Positions 1 to 10,411 of a stretch of 64,000 bases of DNA are shown piece by piece. The stretch's first letter is position 1. Each line of letters opens with the position of its first letter. The stretch comes from Macrothele yani (Eukaryota; Arthropoda; Arachnida; Araneae; Macrothelidae), in assembly GCA_039090855.1 (NCBI GenBank), contig CM077034.1, forward strand, positions 16,886,303 through 16,950,302, in the 5' to 3' direction. The position numbers and the translations under genes are program-made. The notes beneath the pieces were generated by a model. The model saw only the letters and a list, made by a program, of their open reading frames with translations, was not told where the DNA came from and did not search any database.

Positions 1-239
1 TGAATGACACGTAACGTAATGAAATGATTGCGTTCATGTTTTTTTTTTTTTGTGCTTATGAATATTTTAAGGTCTTTAAAAACCGAATACAAATCATTAA
101 GCATTTCTCTGAGATTCAGAGGTTAGCTCCTGATAGCAAGATAATCCGCTAATACCAAAATTAGTTATGATGTTAAATTTTACTTACTCTTGTCTCCTTT
201 TACAGCGATGTTGGCTCGTAACTCGAGCTTCATTGATAT
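1..239. other. unassigned AT-rich sequence
   Basis: This is AT-rich sequence with a short T-run near position 40. I see no coding potential and no repeat shared with the rest of the window. It borders the left inverted repeat of the mariner copy. Confidence 0.5.
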
Positions 240-240
240 A

Positions 241-1486
241 CAAGTGCGTCAAAGAATTTTTAAGACTGGGTCTGTAAAATGAAATAGAGTTTGTTATTCA
301 AAATAAGTCCCTCCGGCTTCAATACACAGCGATTTAATAATGATTCGAATGCCTTCACTTTGCGGAATTGCCTCCGAAGCACGCGTCGAAGCTGTTTCTA
401 TGGTCGAAATATCATCCAAATAACACCCTTTTAACGTCATTTAAAGTTTTGGGAACAAAGAAAATTCGCAGGGTGCTAAATCAGGCGAAATGGTGGATGA
501 TTCAACACACAGGCGTTATTTTTCGCCAAAAATCTACGAACAAGAAGTGAGGTGTGACTGGGTGTGTTATCGTGCAACAAACACACCAACTGTTTTTATC
601 CCGATATTCTGGACGAATGCGACGAATTCTGCCCATCTAACGCCTCAAAACATTTAAATAAAACTCACCAGTAATTGTTTGTCCACTTGGAACAAATTCT
701 TTACTATCGAAGAATGTAATGAGCATTGTTTTGATTTTCGATGGAACTCTTTTTTGGCTTGTGGTGAGTTTTTTTATTTCCATTCAGCACTTTGTCGCTT
801 TGTTTTAGGATCATATTGAAAACACCATGTTTCATCACCTGTAACAATCGATTTTAAGAAGTTTGGATCATTTTCAGCGGCTGAAATGATGTCTCTGCAA
901 TGTGCACTTCTCCTTGATTTTTGTTCATTGGTTAACGTGTGTGGAACAAATTTAGCACAGACTTTTGTTTTGCCCAAATCTTCATACAGGATGGTTCGAA
1001 TCGTTTCTTTGTTGATGTTTAAAGACTCTTCCATCATTCTTAGTGACGCACATCGATTGTTTGCCACGAAATCACGCACTTTTTCAATAATCTCAGGTGT
1101 CCTAGATGAACTTGGTCTTGCGGTACGCTTATCATCTTCTAGCGTCTCTCTTCCGTCCAAAAAACGTTTGTGCCACAGGAAAACATTTGATCTACTTAAA
1201 CAAAACTCACCGTAAACTTGTTTCATCATTTGGTACGTAGACACTTTTATCAAGTTTTGCGTTAAATTTAATAACAGCCCTTTGTTCCATCTTAATAATT
1301 CAACATGAAAAATTTGACTTCTCTAATGAACGCCCGTTTCGTTTGAGTTACTTTAACAACTGCGCAGTACTTTTGGCAGAAAGCAAGCAGATGGTCACGG
1401 TTTATAACGCATTCGCGATTACACTGGTGGCGCCACCGTAGGCTGAAATCTAGCGCCAGTCTTAAAAATTCTTTGACGCACTGTGT
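241..1486 (-). mobile_element. mariner-family DNA transposon, copy 1
   Basis: The element is bounded by ~28-bp inverted repeats of the form AGTGCGTCAAAGAATTTTTA: left at about 243-269, right at about 1458-1485 in reverse. TA dinucleotides sit at the edges, as expected for mariner. At ~1.25 kb it is a little shorter than the sister copy at 10412-11716, with which it shares the 5' untranslated region and most coding sequence. The transposase reads on the minus strand and is broken. The shared termini and length make this identification firm. Confidence 0.9.
280..1290 (-). pseudogene. mariner transposase, frameshifted (copy 1)
   Basis: Mariner transposases cut and paste their own element through an HTH DNA-binding half and a D,D34D catalytic half. 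The start codon at 1290 opens MEQRAVIKFNAK, but a short deletion after about codon 14 shifts frame to a stop. The main body is readable from about 1253 to 774 and includes FLWHKRFLDG, GRPSSSRT-like linker text and the first catalytic Asp in VTGDETWC. Downstream, from about 770 to 300, the second catalytic motif survives as LHDN but several frame changes and stops interrupt it. The same early deletion is in the copy at 10.4 kb, so the defect predates both insertions. It cannot make active enzyme. Confidence 0.85.
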
Positions 1487-1713
1487 AGGTACAGCAAAAT
1501 ATATGTTATTCTTCTTTCTCAAAGTGTCTTCTCTCAAATGTTATGCAACGGTCCCATTGTTCAGTCCACTTTTCAAAGCATGTGGCGATGGCATTTTAGG
1601 GAAGCTGCTTTAGCGACCAGCTTGAATGACGTCAGCATCTGTGTTGAATGTTGCTCCACGGAACTTCTCCTTCATTGTTGGAAACAACCAGAAATCTCAC
1701 GTGGTGAGCTCAG

Positions 1714-3240
1714 GCAAAACCCCCTAAGATTAAGAAAGCCTCCGACCTGGTCTGTGACGTCAGAGCTAGTGGGCCGACCGACTTCGAGCCTCGAGCTCTC
1801 CGCTCCTGAAAACGCCGACAAAGTACCGCAGTGTTTACGCAGAGAAATAATTTCTCGAGTGCGATATTAGACAATTTGCGCACACAACAATAAATCGACC
1901 GGGTTTTTTTTTTTTTCTCTTTATTTTTTTGTCCTTAGATTTCTTTCTTTTTTTTTTTTTTGTTTCTCAGTTTCCAGCGATGATATCCGTGAATCTGGGA
2001 ATTCCAAAGTTTTGCTCTTGTGCTGGGAAATGATTTCATGAAATTTTTCCTTTAGTTTTCAATTTGGCTAAAGGAGCAATAAAAAATAATTTTTTTCACG
2101 CATAACGTTCAAAACCCAGCATTTTACGTTAAGCATTTTTGCAAGTACGATCTTTTTAATGGCAAATTGGTAGGACTGTATGAACATAATCATTTCACTT
2201 AAAACATTTAGAAATTCCCTTCGCGTTCGATTTATTTAAATGAAAGCAAAAAAGAAAAGACTTTTCCGTAATTTCATAACGAGCGCGAAAGCAAAATTTC
2301 CGATTTAGTGAGTATATTTACTGAAAATACGGTAAAAATGTGTGCTCAAATCTTGCAACTATTTCTAGAAGGTAAAAAAAAAAAAATTATAAACTAAAAT
2401 CATTTAGGAAAAAGTTATTTGTCAAATGAGCATGGAATATATTAATTCCGAATGCTTGTTATAATTAGGACTCTGATGCACAGCAATTTTATGAAGAAAA
2501 ATGACATTTGTTTTACGGAAATGAAATGTTGATTAATAAATAACGTAATTATTTATTGTCAGTTTCTTTGCCTGGTTAACCTTAGTACTTTATGCGCTGA
2601 TAATATATGTACATCTTTTTTTTTTTTTTTTTTTTTTTCAATTTGAAAACTATTAACTACGAATTTTGTAAAGAAAAATAAGTATTACTTTATGGAAATG
2701 AAATGTTGATTGGTTATTAATACAATTATTTAAACGACAACAAATAATGAGCTGATAATCGGAAGTAACTTAAATTTACTCAGTCAACAATTAAAAAAAA
2801 AAAACGCTTAACAATTCACTAAATTATAATTGTATTTACAACGAAGGCAGAAAATGCTGTCATGAAAACTTAACTAACCTTTGAATTCATGGTGGGTTCA
2901 AAATTCTTCAATGGAAGAAATCCGCCTTTCTTGAAAGCTTTCACTTTCAGGAAAGCTGAAAACAGTGGCTTTTGTATGTGCTTTGTAATTAGATCTATAT
3001 AAAGGCACTCGATATTTTCCAGGCATGTTGTATAAAAATGCTTACTCGCGTTCACTACTACCTAAAGCTCAATACTGATCAATGCTGCATGAACGCGAAG
3101 CTAATATCGGCATTCCCCTTACGTTTGCCCCTTGACCTCTCTGGAGAGAGGGATTGCGATGGCCTCTTTGACAGTGACGTCACACCCCTACGTAGTTCGC
3201 GCGCTGGGGCTTTCTCTCCAGGGGGTTTGGCTCAGGACTG
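1714..3240 (+). mobile_element. TIR element A (non-autonomous DNA transposon, ~1.5 kb)
   Basis: The ends are CAAAACCCCCT at about 1714 and AGGGGGTTTG at about 3240, a short inverted pair. GCTCAGG directly repeats on both sides, giving a 7-8-bp target duplication inside the older mariner gene. An inverted second copy at about 24042-26150 matches over its whole length apart from a TRIM insertion, including the interior AT-rich part (1900-2870) and the sub-terminal TGACGTCA motifs near each end. No transposase frame is visible. The target-site length fits hAT or P-type elements, but the termini do not let me name the superfamily. Confidence 0.75.
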
Positions 3241-3277
3241 TAAGCAAGCTGTGCAACATGATTTCAATAGTGCATTT

Positions 3278-3767
3278 TTTATTTTATTTTTTAATTGGAG
3301 GTTTAACGACCACCGTGAGCAACTCAATGGGCTATAAGCAGTCGCCCGTCCCTAATTTAGGGTCACTGGTTCCAGGGAAGGGAGAGAGCCAGTGCCGTAA
3401 GACAAACACAACATCCATTCATTGATTGATTGGAGGTTTAACGACCACCGTGAGCAACTCAATGGGCTATAAGCTGTCGCCCGTCCCTAATTTAGGGTCA
3501 CTGGTTCCAGGGAAGGGAGAGAGCCAGTGCCGTAAGACAAACACAACATCCATTCATTGATTGATTGGAGCTTTAACGACCACCGTGAGCAACTCAATGG
3601 GCTATAAGCAGTCGCCCGTCCCTAATTTAGGGTCACTGGTTCCAGGGAAGGGAGAGAGCCAGTGCCGTAAGACAAACACAACATCCATGCCTGACTGGGA
3701 TTCGAACCCGGACCCCTTACATACGAATGATCAGAGGCCAACGCCTTAGACCACTGCGCCACCATAC
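3278..3767 (-). mobile_element. SINE-1, 3-body array
   Basis: On the minus strand there is one tRNA-like head (about 3767-3690; A-box-like TGGCGCAGTGG, B box GGTTCGAATCC), three tandem 135-bp bodies, then an A-rich tail. TGCATTT flanks it at 3271-3277 and 3768-3774, a target duplication. The bodies join through the ATCAATCAATGAATGG tail motif. It has inserted in the older mariner gene. Confidence 0.9.
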
Positions 3768-3800
3768 TGCATTTCGTAAGAAACTGTTGAACACAAGCAG

Positions 3801-4019
3801 GCCGCCCCGGTGGCGCAGTGGTCTAAGGCGTTGGCCTCTGATCATTCGTCCGTAAGGGGTCCGGGTTCGAATCCCGGTGAGGCATGGATGTTGTGTTTGT
3901 CTTACGGCACTGGCTCTCTCCCTTCCCTGGAACCAGTGACCCTAAATTAGGGACGGGCGACTGCTTATAGCCCATTGAGTTGCTCACGGTGGTCGTTAAA
4001 CCTCCAATCAAAAAAAAAA
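3801..4019 (+). mobile_element. SINE-1, single copy
   Basis: This is a reference single-unit SINE-1. It has a GC-rich start GCCGCCCCGG, an A box TGGCGCAGTGG, a B box GGTTCGAATCC, one ~135-bp body containing CCCTAAATTAGGG, and a poly-A tail. ACACAAGCAG is duplicated at 3791-3800 and 4020-4029. The head most resembles a class-II tRNA (Leu/Ser type), by its GTCTAAGGCG stretch; this is a resemblance, not a proven parent. No run of four T occurs in the sense strand, so a pol III transcript could reach the tail. Confidence 0.93.
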
Positions 4020-4599
4020 ACACAAGCAGCCGCATGTAGGCGGGGCGTTATCATGGTGTAGAGTCCACTTGCCCACTAGTTCCGGTCACTTAATCGATGT
4101 GCGTCGTCGCAGACGCTTCAAGACTGAAATCTAATACTCAGCATTTACAGTAATTTGTGGACGAATCGAATGCAGGAAGACTACACCTTTATGATGAAAG
4201 AAAGTTATCATCATCACCATTCCAGCTGATTTGGTTTCGCGGACTTTTTTTTTTTCGGAGGAGGCGATCCTGTGTGTTTCCAGGCACTCGTGATCGAGTC
4301 GAAACAGTGGACCCATGTTTCATCGCCAGTTATTACTGTGTTTAGAAAGTTTGCAATCCTTTGTTTCCACTCATGACACACCTGAACTCTGGCTAACAAT
4401 TGTTCTCTCGTCACGTGATGAGGTACTCATCTGGAACACACACACCCACACACACACGATTCAGCGGTAATTTGTCCCGTAGAATGCGAAATGCCGACGA
4501 TATTAGTTGACGCCTTCTTGCAGGATTGCCTAAACAGTGTTAACAATACGCTCCGTAACAACACTTTCAGGTCGACCAGGCCTAGGAGCAAGTTTTGCC

Positions 4600-4823
4600 G
4601 ACCCAAACATAAGCTTTTTTACGCTTGCCAAAAATAGGTTGAAGAAGCGTATATGCTGCGGCTTTCTTCGTCTCCCTATCCGCACAATAACTCGCGTAAA
4701 AATGGTTTGATTTCGATGAGATTTTAGTATGTGGTAGGGGACCACCTGGGGACAAACCCTATTGAAAATGGGTGAAGTGGGGTCAAAGGTCACGACATAG
4801 GAGCGGGATCCATTCCATTGCCC
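4600..4823 (+). repeat. head and first unit of ~145-bp repeat element
   Basis: After a T-run comes a head containing TACGCTT and AAGCGTA as a short palindrome around GTTGAAG-type text. It is followed by the repeat unit (ATTTTAGTATGTGGTAGGGG, then GGGTCAAAGGTCA, then ATCCATTCCATTGCCC). The same head opens the blocks at 12.69 kb and 63.05 kb. The block is interrupted at 4824 by a TRIM and resumes at 5323. Confidence 0.8.
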
Positions 4824-4853
4824 TATAACGAAGTAAATTTCTCGTTCATTTTG

Positions 4854-4925
4854 GTCTAAGCCGGGATTCGAACCCGAGGCCGCTTATTCCGGAACAAGTC
4901 GCTCTACCAACTGAGCTACGCAGAC
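4854..4925 (-). other. tRNA-like module in TRIM 3' LTR (locus 1)
   Basis: This is a 72-nt cloverleaf-like stretch with A box TAGCTCAGTTGG and B box GGTTCGAATCC. The D and T arms are intact. The acceptor stem has one mismatch (3' side CTTAGAC against 5' GTCTGCG). The anticodon arm has an 8-nt loop TTCCGGAA. Confidence 0.75.
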
Positions 4926-5173
4926 GATTATTCTGATTCCTATCTGCCTTTATGTCGTGTGCGTCCTGCTGGCAGGTACGTCACATCTCCTGGTACGTAC
5001 ATCATCTCCCCCTTATTTATTTTTTTTTTTTCGAAGTGCTGGAGAAAGGATTCTCTTACTTTTCCTATCTCGCGGTGTGGAAATAATATCACACCAATGC
5101 GAGATTTTGAACGGTCGGGTCATCCGGATAGTTCGGGCGCCATTATAACGAAGTAAATTTCTCCGTCATTTAG

Positions 5174-5245
5174 GTCTACGCCGGGATTCGAACCCAAGGC
5201 CGCTTATTCCGGAACAAGTCGCTCTACCAACTGAGCTACGCAGAC
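5174..5245 (-). other. tRNA-like module in TRIM 5' LTR (locus 1)
   Basis: This has the same 72-nt form as the 3' LTR copy, with a fully pairable acceptor stem (GTCTGCG with CGTAGAC). Its position in the 5' LTR could make it an internal pol III promoter for the element. Confidence 0.75.
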
Positions 5246-5322
5246 GATTATTCTGATTCCTATCTGCCTTTATGTCGTGTGCGTCCTGCTGGCAGATACG
5301 TCACATCTCCTGGTACGTTACA

Positions 5323-7905
5323 GCCCTTATGCGTCATAACTTGTGTAAATATGGTTCGATTTCGATGAAATTTTAGTATGTGGCAGGGGACCACCTGGAG
5401 ACGAAACCTATTGAAAATGGACGAAATGGGGTCAAAGATCAGGACATAGGATCGGGATCCATTGCATCGCCCTTATCCCATACTATTAAAGGAGCAATTC
5501 TTGTATGTATGTAAATTTTATTTTGAAAACGGCTCTAAGAATTTTGATGAGATTCGTTAACACACAGCTTTCTGGTACTAGAAATCGATTTCGCTTGATC
5601 TCGACTTTAGGAAAATTCGTTTAGTTGGTTAAATAACCATCCCGAGTTATCACGTTTTTAGTGCCATGGCGTCGTCCCATTAATATTACCCATGCTTAGT
5701 AATCTTATGACGTCACACTCGCATTTCAGATGTTGGCGCGCGGTCACGCCATCTGTCTCGTTACGTCACGCGTTGTGTGTGGATCCTATTAAAGTTTTAG
5801 GATGTCACACTCTTGCGAGCAGATGGTCGCGATTCCCATTCGCCTCATTACATCACGCGCTGTTTGCGTATGTCCGTCCGCGCGAAAATTTGCATAAAAA
5901 TCTTTCGATTTCGATGAAATTTTAGCATGTGGTAGGGGAACACCTGGGAAGGAACCCTATTGAAAGCGAACGAAATGGGGTCAAAGGTCAGTACATAAAA
6001 GCGGGATCTATTCCACTGCTCTTATGCGTCATAAATAACCTAAAAAGGTTCGATTTCGATGAAATGTTAGTATGTTGTAGGGGCCTACCTGCGGTCGAAT
6101 CCTATTGAAAATGGGCGAAATGGAGTCAAAGGTTAGGACACAGGAGCGGAATCTATTCCATAGCCCCTATGCATCGTGACTTACGTAAAAATGCTTCGAT
6201 TGCGAAAAACTTCATCATGGTATTTCGGAGATATACTGAACCGATTCTATTAAGTATAATCGAAATGGGATCAAAGGTTAGGTCACATGACCGAGATTTA
6301 TTCCACAGTCATTATCCTCATAACTTGACTACAAATTCTTCTATTGCGACAAAACTTCAGCATATTTTTCCGGCGGTATACTGAACCAATTCTGTTTAAT
6401 ATCACCTAAATGGAGTCAAAGGTCAGAGCACAGGAGCGAGATGTATTCCACAGCCATTATATTATCGTCATAATTTGACTAAAAATGCTTCTATTGCGAC
6501 AAAAGTTTAGTATGTTTTTCCGGTGGTATACTAAACCAATTCTGTTTAATATCATCGAAATGGGGTCAAAGGTCAGGGCACAGGAGCGAGATTTATTCCA
6601 CAGCCATTATCCTCATAACTTTACTAAAAATGCTTCTATTGCGACAAAACTGTAGTATGTTGTTCCGGAGGTATACTGAACCAATTCTGTTTAATATCCT
6701 CGAAATGTGGTCAAAGGTCAGGGCACAGAAGCGAGATTTATTCCACAGCCATTATCCTCATAACTTGACTAAAAATGCTTCTTTTGCGACAAAACTGTAG
6801 TATGTTGTTCCGGAGGTATACTGAACCAATTCTGTTTAGTATCATCGAAATGGGGTCAAAGCTCAGGACACAGGAGCGATATTTATTCCACTGCCATTAT
6901 CCTCATAACTTGACTAAAATGCTTCTATTGCGACAAAACTTTAGTATGTTGTTCCGGAGGTATACTGAACCAATTCTGTTTAATATCCTCGAAATGTGGT
7001 CAAAGGTCAGGGCACAGAAGCGAGATTTATTCCACAGCCATTATCCTCATAACTTGACTAAAAATGCTTCTATTGCGACAAAACTTTAGTATGTTGTTCC
7101 GGAGGTATACTGAACCAATTCTGTTTAATATCCTCGAAATGTGGTCAAAGGTCAGGGCACAGAAGCGAGATTTATTTCCCAACCATTATCCTCATAACTT
7201 GACTAAAAATGCTTCTATTGCGACAAAACTTTAGTATGTTGTTCCGGAGGTATACTGAACCAATTCTGTTTAATATCATCGAAATGGGGTCAAAGGTCAG
7301 GGCACAGGAGCGAGGTTTATTCCACAGCCATTATCCTCATAACTTGACTAAACATGTTTGTATTGCGACAAAACTTTAGTATGTTGTTCCGGAGGTATAC
7401 TGAACCAATTCTGTTTAATATCATCGAAATGGGGTCAAAGGTCAGGGCACAGGAACATTATCCTCATAACTTGACTAAAATGCTTCTATTGCGACAAAAC
7501 TTTAGTATGTTGTTCCGGAGGTATACTGAACCAATTCTGTTGAATATAATTGAAATGGGGTCAAAGGTCAGGGCACAGGAGCGAGATTTATTCCACAGCC
7601 ATTATCCTCATAACTTGACTAAAAATGCTTCTATTGCGACAAAACTTTAGTATGTTGTTCCGGAGGTATACTGAACCAATTCTGTTGAATATCATCGAAA
7701 TGGGGTCAAAGGTCAGGGCACAGGAGCGAGATTTATTTCACAACCATTATCCTCATAACTTGACTAAAAGTGCTTCCATTGCGACAAAACTTTATCATGT
7801 TGTTCCGGAGGTATACTGAACCAATTCTGTTGAATATAATTGAAATGGGGTCAAAGGTCAGGACACAGGAGCGAGATTTATTCCACAGCCATTATTCTTA
7901 TAATT
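5323..7905 (+). repeat. ~145-bp tandem repeat block 1 (Helitron-like)
   Basis: About 16 units of 143-147 bp run head to tail; a phrase such as ATTCCACAGCCATTATCCTC recurs at that spacing. Each unit holds GGTTCGATTTCGATGAAATT-type text early on, or its derivative CTTCTATTGCGACAAAACTT, and in most units GGGTCAAAGGTCA or a one-base variant. An inserted module at about 5480-5890 begins ACTATTAAAGGAGCAATTCT and has TGACGTCA sites; much of it (5700-5890) recurs at 63484-63650. The phrase GATTTTGATGAGATT is typical of arthropod non-autonomous Helitrons, which supports but does not prove that affiliation. Open frames here are translations of the repeat, not genes. Confidence 0.85.
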
Positions 7906-8263
7906 TGAGTGATAACTTGAGTAATGATTTCTGGTATGTTGAAAAGCGTATCATAATCAATGCATTGCATGATTTTACTAACTCGTTTCATTTAATCAAC
8001 TATTTCTAGAGCCGTTTTAACCAAACAATAGCAAAATTTTTATCGCACAACGCATTTCACTTCATAACTCTGAATCACTCTCCTCAATAGCTGTATGACG
8101 AATGAAGACGTACCTTAAACAACTGCGCAATAACAAAACCAGAATCGTTTACCACGGCTAATAACGGTTGCCAAAGATGCTTCCTTAATTTAGTTAGTCG
8201 TCTGCGTGGTTATTTTTACCCTTTGCACCGTTGCCAACTCAGAAAATAATAAAATTACTCTGA
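7906..8263. other. unassigned sequence between repeat block and SINE array
   Basis: This is low-complexity AT-rich sequence with no frame, RNA gene or repeat that I can identify. The first ~60 bases may be the 3' end of the tandem-repeat element. Confidence 0.4.
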
Positions 8264-9295
8264 GTTTTTTTTTTTTTTTGATTGGAGGTTTAACAACCAC
8301 TGTGAGCAACTCAATGGGCTATAAGCAGTCGCCCGTCCCTAATTTAGGGTCACTGGTTCCAGGGAAGGGAGAGAGCCAGTGCCGTAAGACAAACACAACA
8401 TCCATTCATTGATTGATTGGAGGTTTAACGACCACCGTGAGCAAATCAATGGGCTATAAGCAGTCGCCCGTCCCTAATTTAGGGTCACTGGTTCTAGGGA
8501 AGGAGAGAGCCAGTGCCGTAAGACAAACACAACATCCATTCATTGATTGATTGGAGGTTTAACGACCACCGTGAGCAACTCAATGGGCTATAAGCAGTCG
8601 CCCGTCCCTAATTTAGGGTCACTGGTTCCAGGGAAGGGAGAGAGCCAGTGCCGTAAGACAAACACAACATCCATTCATTGATTGATTGGAGGTTTAACGA
8701 CCACCGTGAGCAAATCAATGGGCTATAAGCAGTCGCCCGTCCCTAATTTAGGGTCACTGGTTCTAGGGAAGGGAGAGAGCCAGTGCCGTAAAACAAACAC
8801 AACATCCATTCATTGATTGATTGGAGGTTTAACAACCACTGTGAGCAACTCAATGGGCTATAAGCAGTCGCCCGTCCCTAATTTAGGGTCACTGGTTCCA
8901 GGGAAGGGAGAGAGCCAGTGCCGTAAGACAAACACAACATCCATTCATTGATTGATTGGAGGTTTAACGACCACCGTGAGCAAATCAATGGGCTATAAGC
9001 AGTCGCCCGTCCCTAATTTAGGGTCACTGGTTCTAGGGAAGGGAGAGAGCCAGTGCCGTAAGACAAACACAACATCCATTCATTGATTGATTGGAGGTTT
9101 AACGACCACCGTGAGCAAATCAATGGGCTATAAGCAGTCGCCCGTCCCTAATTTAGGGTCACTGGTTCCAGGGAAGGGAGAGAAGCAGTGCCGTAAGACA
9201 AACACAACATCCATGCCTCACCGGGATTCGAACCCGGACCCCTTTTGGACGAATGATCAGAGGCCATCGCTTAGACCACTGCGTCACTGGGGGCG
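8264..9295 (-). mobile_element. SINE-1, 7-body array
   Basis: The minus-strand order is a head (about 9295-9215) with degenerate start, seven 135-bp bodies, then a poly-A tail (T-run 8265-8279). The bodies alternate between two sequence variants (CAACTCAATGGG with GGTTCCAGGG, versus CAAATCAATGGG with GGTTCTAGGG), and bodies 1 and 5 share a further variant (AACAACCACTGTG). I found no clear target duplication. Confidence 0.88.
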
Positions 9296-9369
9296 GCAGT
9301 GAAGATTTGAATGCATTTCACTGGAGCATAAAATCTTTAAAAAAAAAAAAAAAAAAGAAGGAAGAAGAA

Positions 9370-9588
9370 GATGGCGCAGTGGTCTAAGGCGCTGGCTTCT
9401 GATCATTCGTCCGTAAGGGGTCCGGGTTCGAATCCCGGTCAGGCATGGATGTTGTGTTTGTCTTACGGCACTGGCTCTCTCCCTTCCCTGGAACCAGTGA
9501 CTCTAAATTAGGGACGGGCGACTGCTTATAGCCCATTGAGTTGCTCACGGTGGTCGTTAAACCTCAAATCAAAAAAAAAAAAAAAGAA
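9370..9588 (+). mobile_element. SINE-1, single copy
   Basis: The head lacks the first GC-rich bases and begins directly at GATGGCGCAGTGG, after an AAGAAGAAG stretch that is repeated after the poly-A tail (target duplication AAGAAGAAGA-like). It has one body. Confidence 0.85.
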
Positions 9589-10411
9589 GAAGAAGAAATA
9601 AATAAAAATCCACTGGTGAAGAGTTTATTTATGTTTGTACGTTTCCGTTCGTATGATTCTTAAGTAGATTTGTCTTCAATGCATTTTGGGTGCCAAATAA
9701 TAAAAGGAAGCAAAAGAGTGATCTGTAAATTACTTCGCATTTGTTAGCCGGGCAGAAGTCTCCTTTCCGAAAGCACGGAGGCAATTATAGAGTGTCTTAT
9801 TAAAAACCCTTTAACGACGTCGGCGTTGTGCTGTTTACACAAGTCAGTATCGTTTCGTCCCAGGGTGCATATAATAGTTCCGATTTATCGGTCCGATGAC
9901 CGAAATAATTCCGCTTTCACCTAATGAGAAGGTGCTGATTGGCCGCAGAGCTTTGAAGCGTCCAAACACAATGCCTCTCGAAGCAGTACCCCTGCATCTC
10001 AATGAAAGTAGTATTCGTAATTTGTATAACGCTTGTGAAGACGATATACATAAATGCATTATGGAAAGGAAGAAGAAAAAAAAAGCTTACACAACGAGTA
10101 ATAAAAAAACGTTATCATATCATTGTTTCACTCCACCTTTCAAACACGTAATGTAATATCAGCAGCTCTCTCTACCGGTGCGAAACGAGAGTGGGTCAAT
10201 AACAAAAAATTCTGTCTTCCTTTAGTATATTTTTTATTTGTTCGTCAACCCAGCTTGTGCGCTAAAATGTACAAAAGTCTATTTTAACCACTTGGCATCT
10301 AGGTACGTAATATTACGTTAACGAATGATAGTGCAAGAAAATCGAGATCTGAAATACAGGGTGTGCCATATAAGAGATGCCCGAGCATACTGAACAACAG
10401 CAGTCAGACAA
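9589..10411. other. unassigned sequence
   Basis: This is possibly single-copy sequence. A plus-strand frame of 86 codons lies at 9896-10156, has no recognisable motif and runs into a lysine-rich A-run. I do not call it a gene. Nothing else stands out. Confidence 0.4.

Larger units (their letters stand above)
1535..4625 (-). pseudogene. older mariner transposase, split by three insertions
   Basis: Read on the minus strand, pieces of one mariner transposase line up in order. About 4620-4530 carries HTH-like text (GRPESVVTERIV). About 4410-4040 carries the first Asp (VITGDETWVHCFD), then TVNAEY, LKRLRRR and the second Asp (WTLHHDNAPP). 3800-3768 and 3270-3234 carry HVAQLAYSPEL. 1713-1540 carries the C terminus (FRGATFNTDADV, EKWTEQWDRC). 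Between them sit a SINE (3801-4019), a 3-unit SINE array (3278-3767) and a TIR element (about 1714-3240). Joining across the insertion points restores the reading order, which argues for one original gene. The third catalytic Asp position reads Glu (TTRE for a usual PCD-type motif), and many stops are present, so it is long dead. Confidence 0.75.
4824..5322 (-). mobile_element. TRIM-like LTR element with tRNA-like LTRs, locus 1
   Basis: This is a 499-bp element on the minus strand. The 5' LTR is 5144-5322 and the 3' LTR is 4824-5001. LTRs begin TGTAACG or TGTACG and end CGTTATA. The target duplication GCCC is at 4820-4823 and 5323-5326; removing the element restores the uninterrupted satellite unit (ATTGCCCTTATGCGTC), which is direct evidence for the insertion boundaries. 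Directly inside the 5' LTR is TGGCGCCCGAAC (5131-5142), complementary to the 3' end of a tRNA-Lys type primer. Before the 3' LTR is a purine tract, A-run then GGGGGAGA (about 5002-5030 on the complement). There is no open frame, so it must use another element's proteins. Confidence 0.85.

Noticed and set aside
3345..3370. Telomere-like CCCTAA/TTAGGG motifs in SINE-1
   Set aside because: They are the two halves of a 13-base palindrome CCCTAAATTAGGG within the SINE body, one per unit, not a telomeric repeat.
3561..3749. Recurring frames translating MIGGLTTTVSNSMGYKQ
   Set aside because: They are the antisense of the SINE-1 body and head, present wherever the SINE is.
4854..4925. Functional tRNA genes at the TRIM and SINE loci
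   Set aside because: They lie inside repeated mobile elements; anticodon loops have 8 nt or odd bases, and some acceptor pairs are broken. I treat them as tRNA-like promoter modules.
9896..10156. 86-codon plus-strand frame
   Set aside because: No recognisable motif, ends in an A-run-derived lysine stretch; not enough to call a gene.
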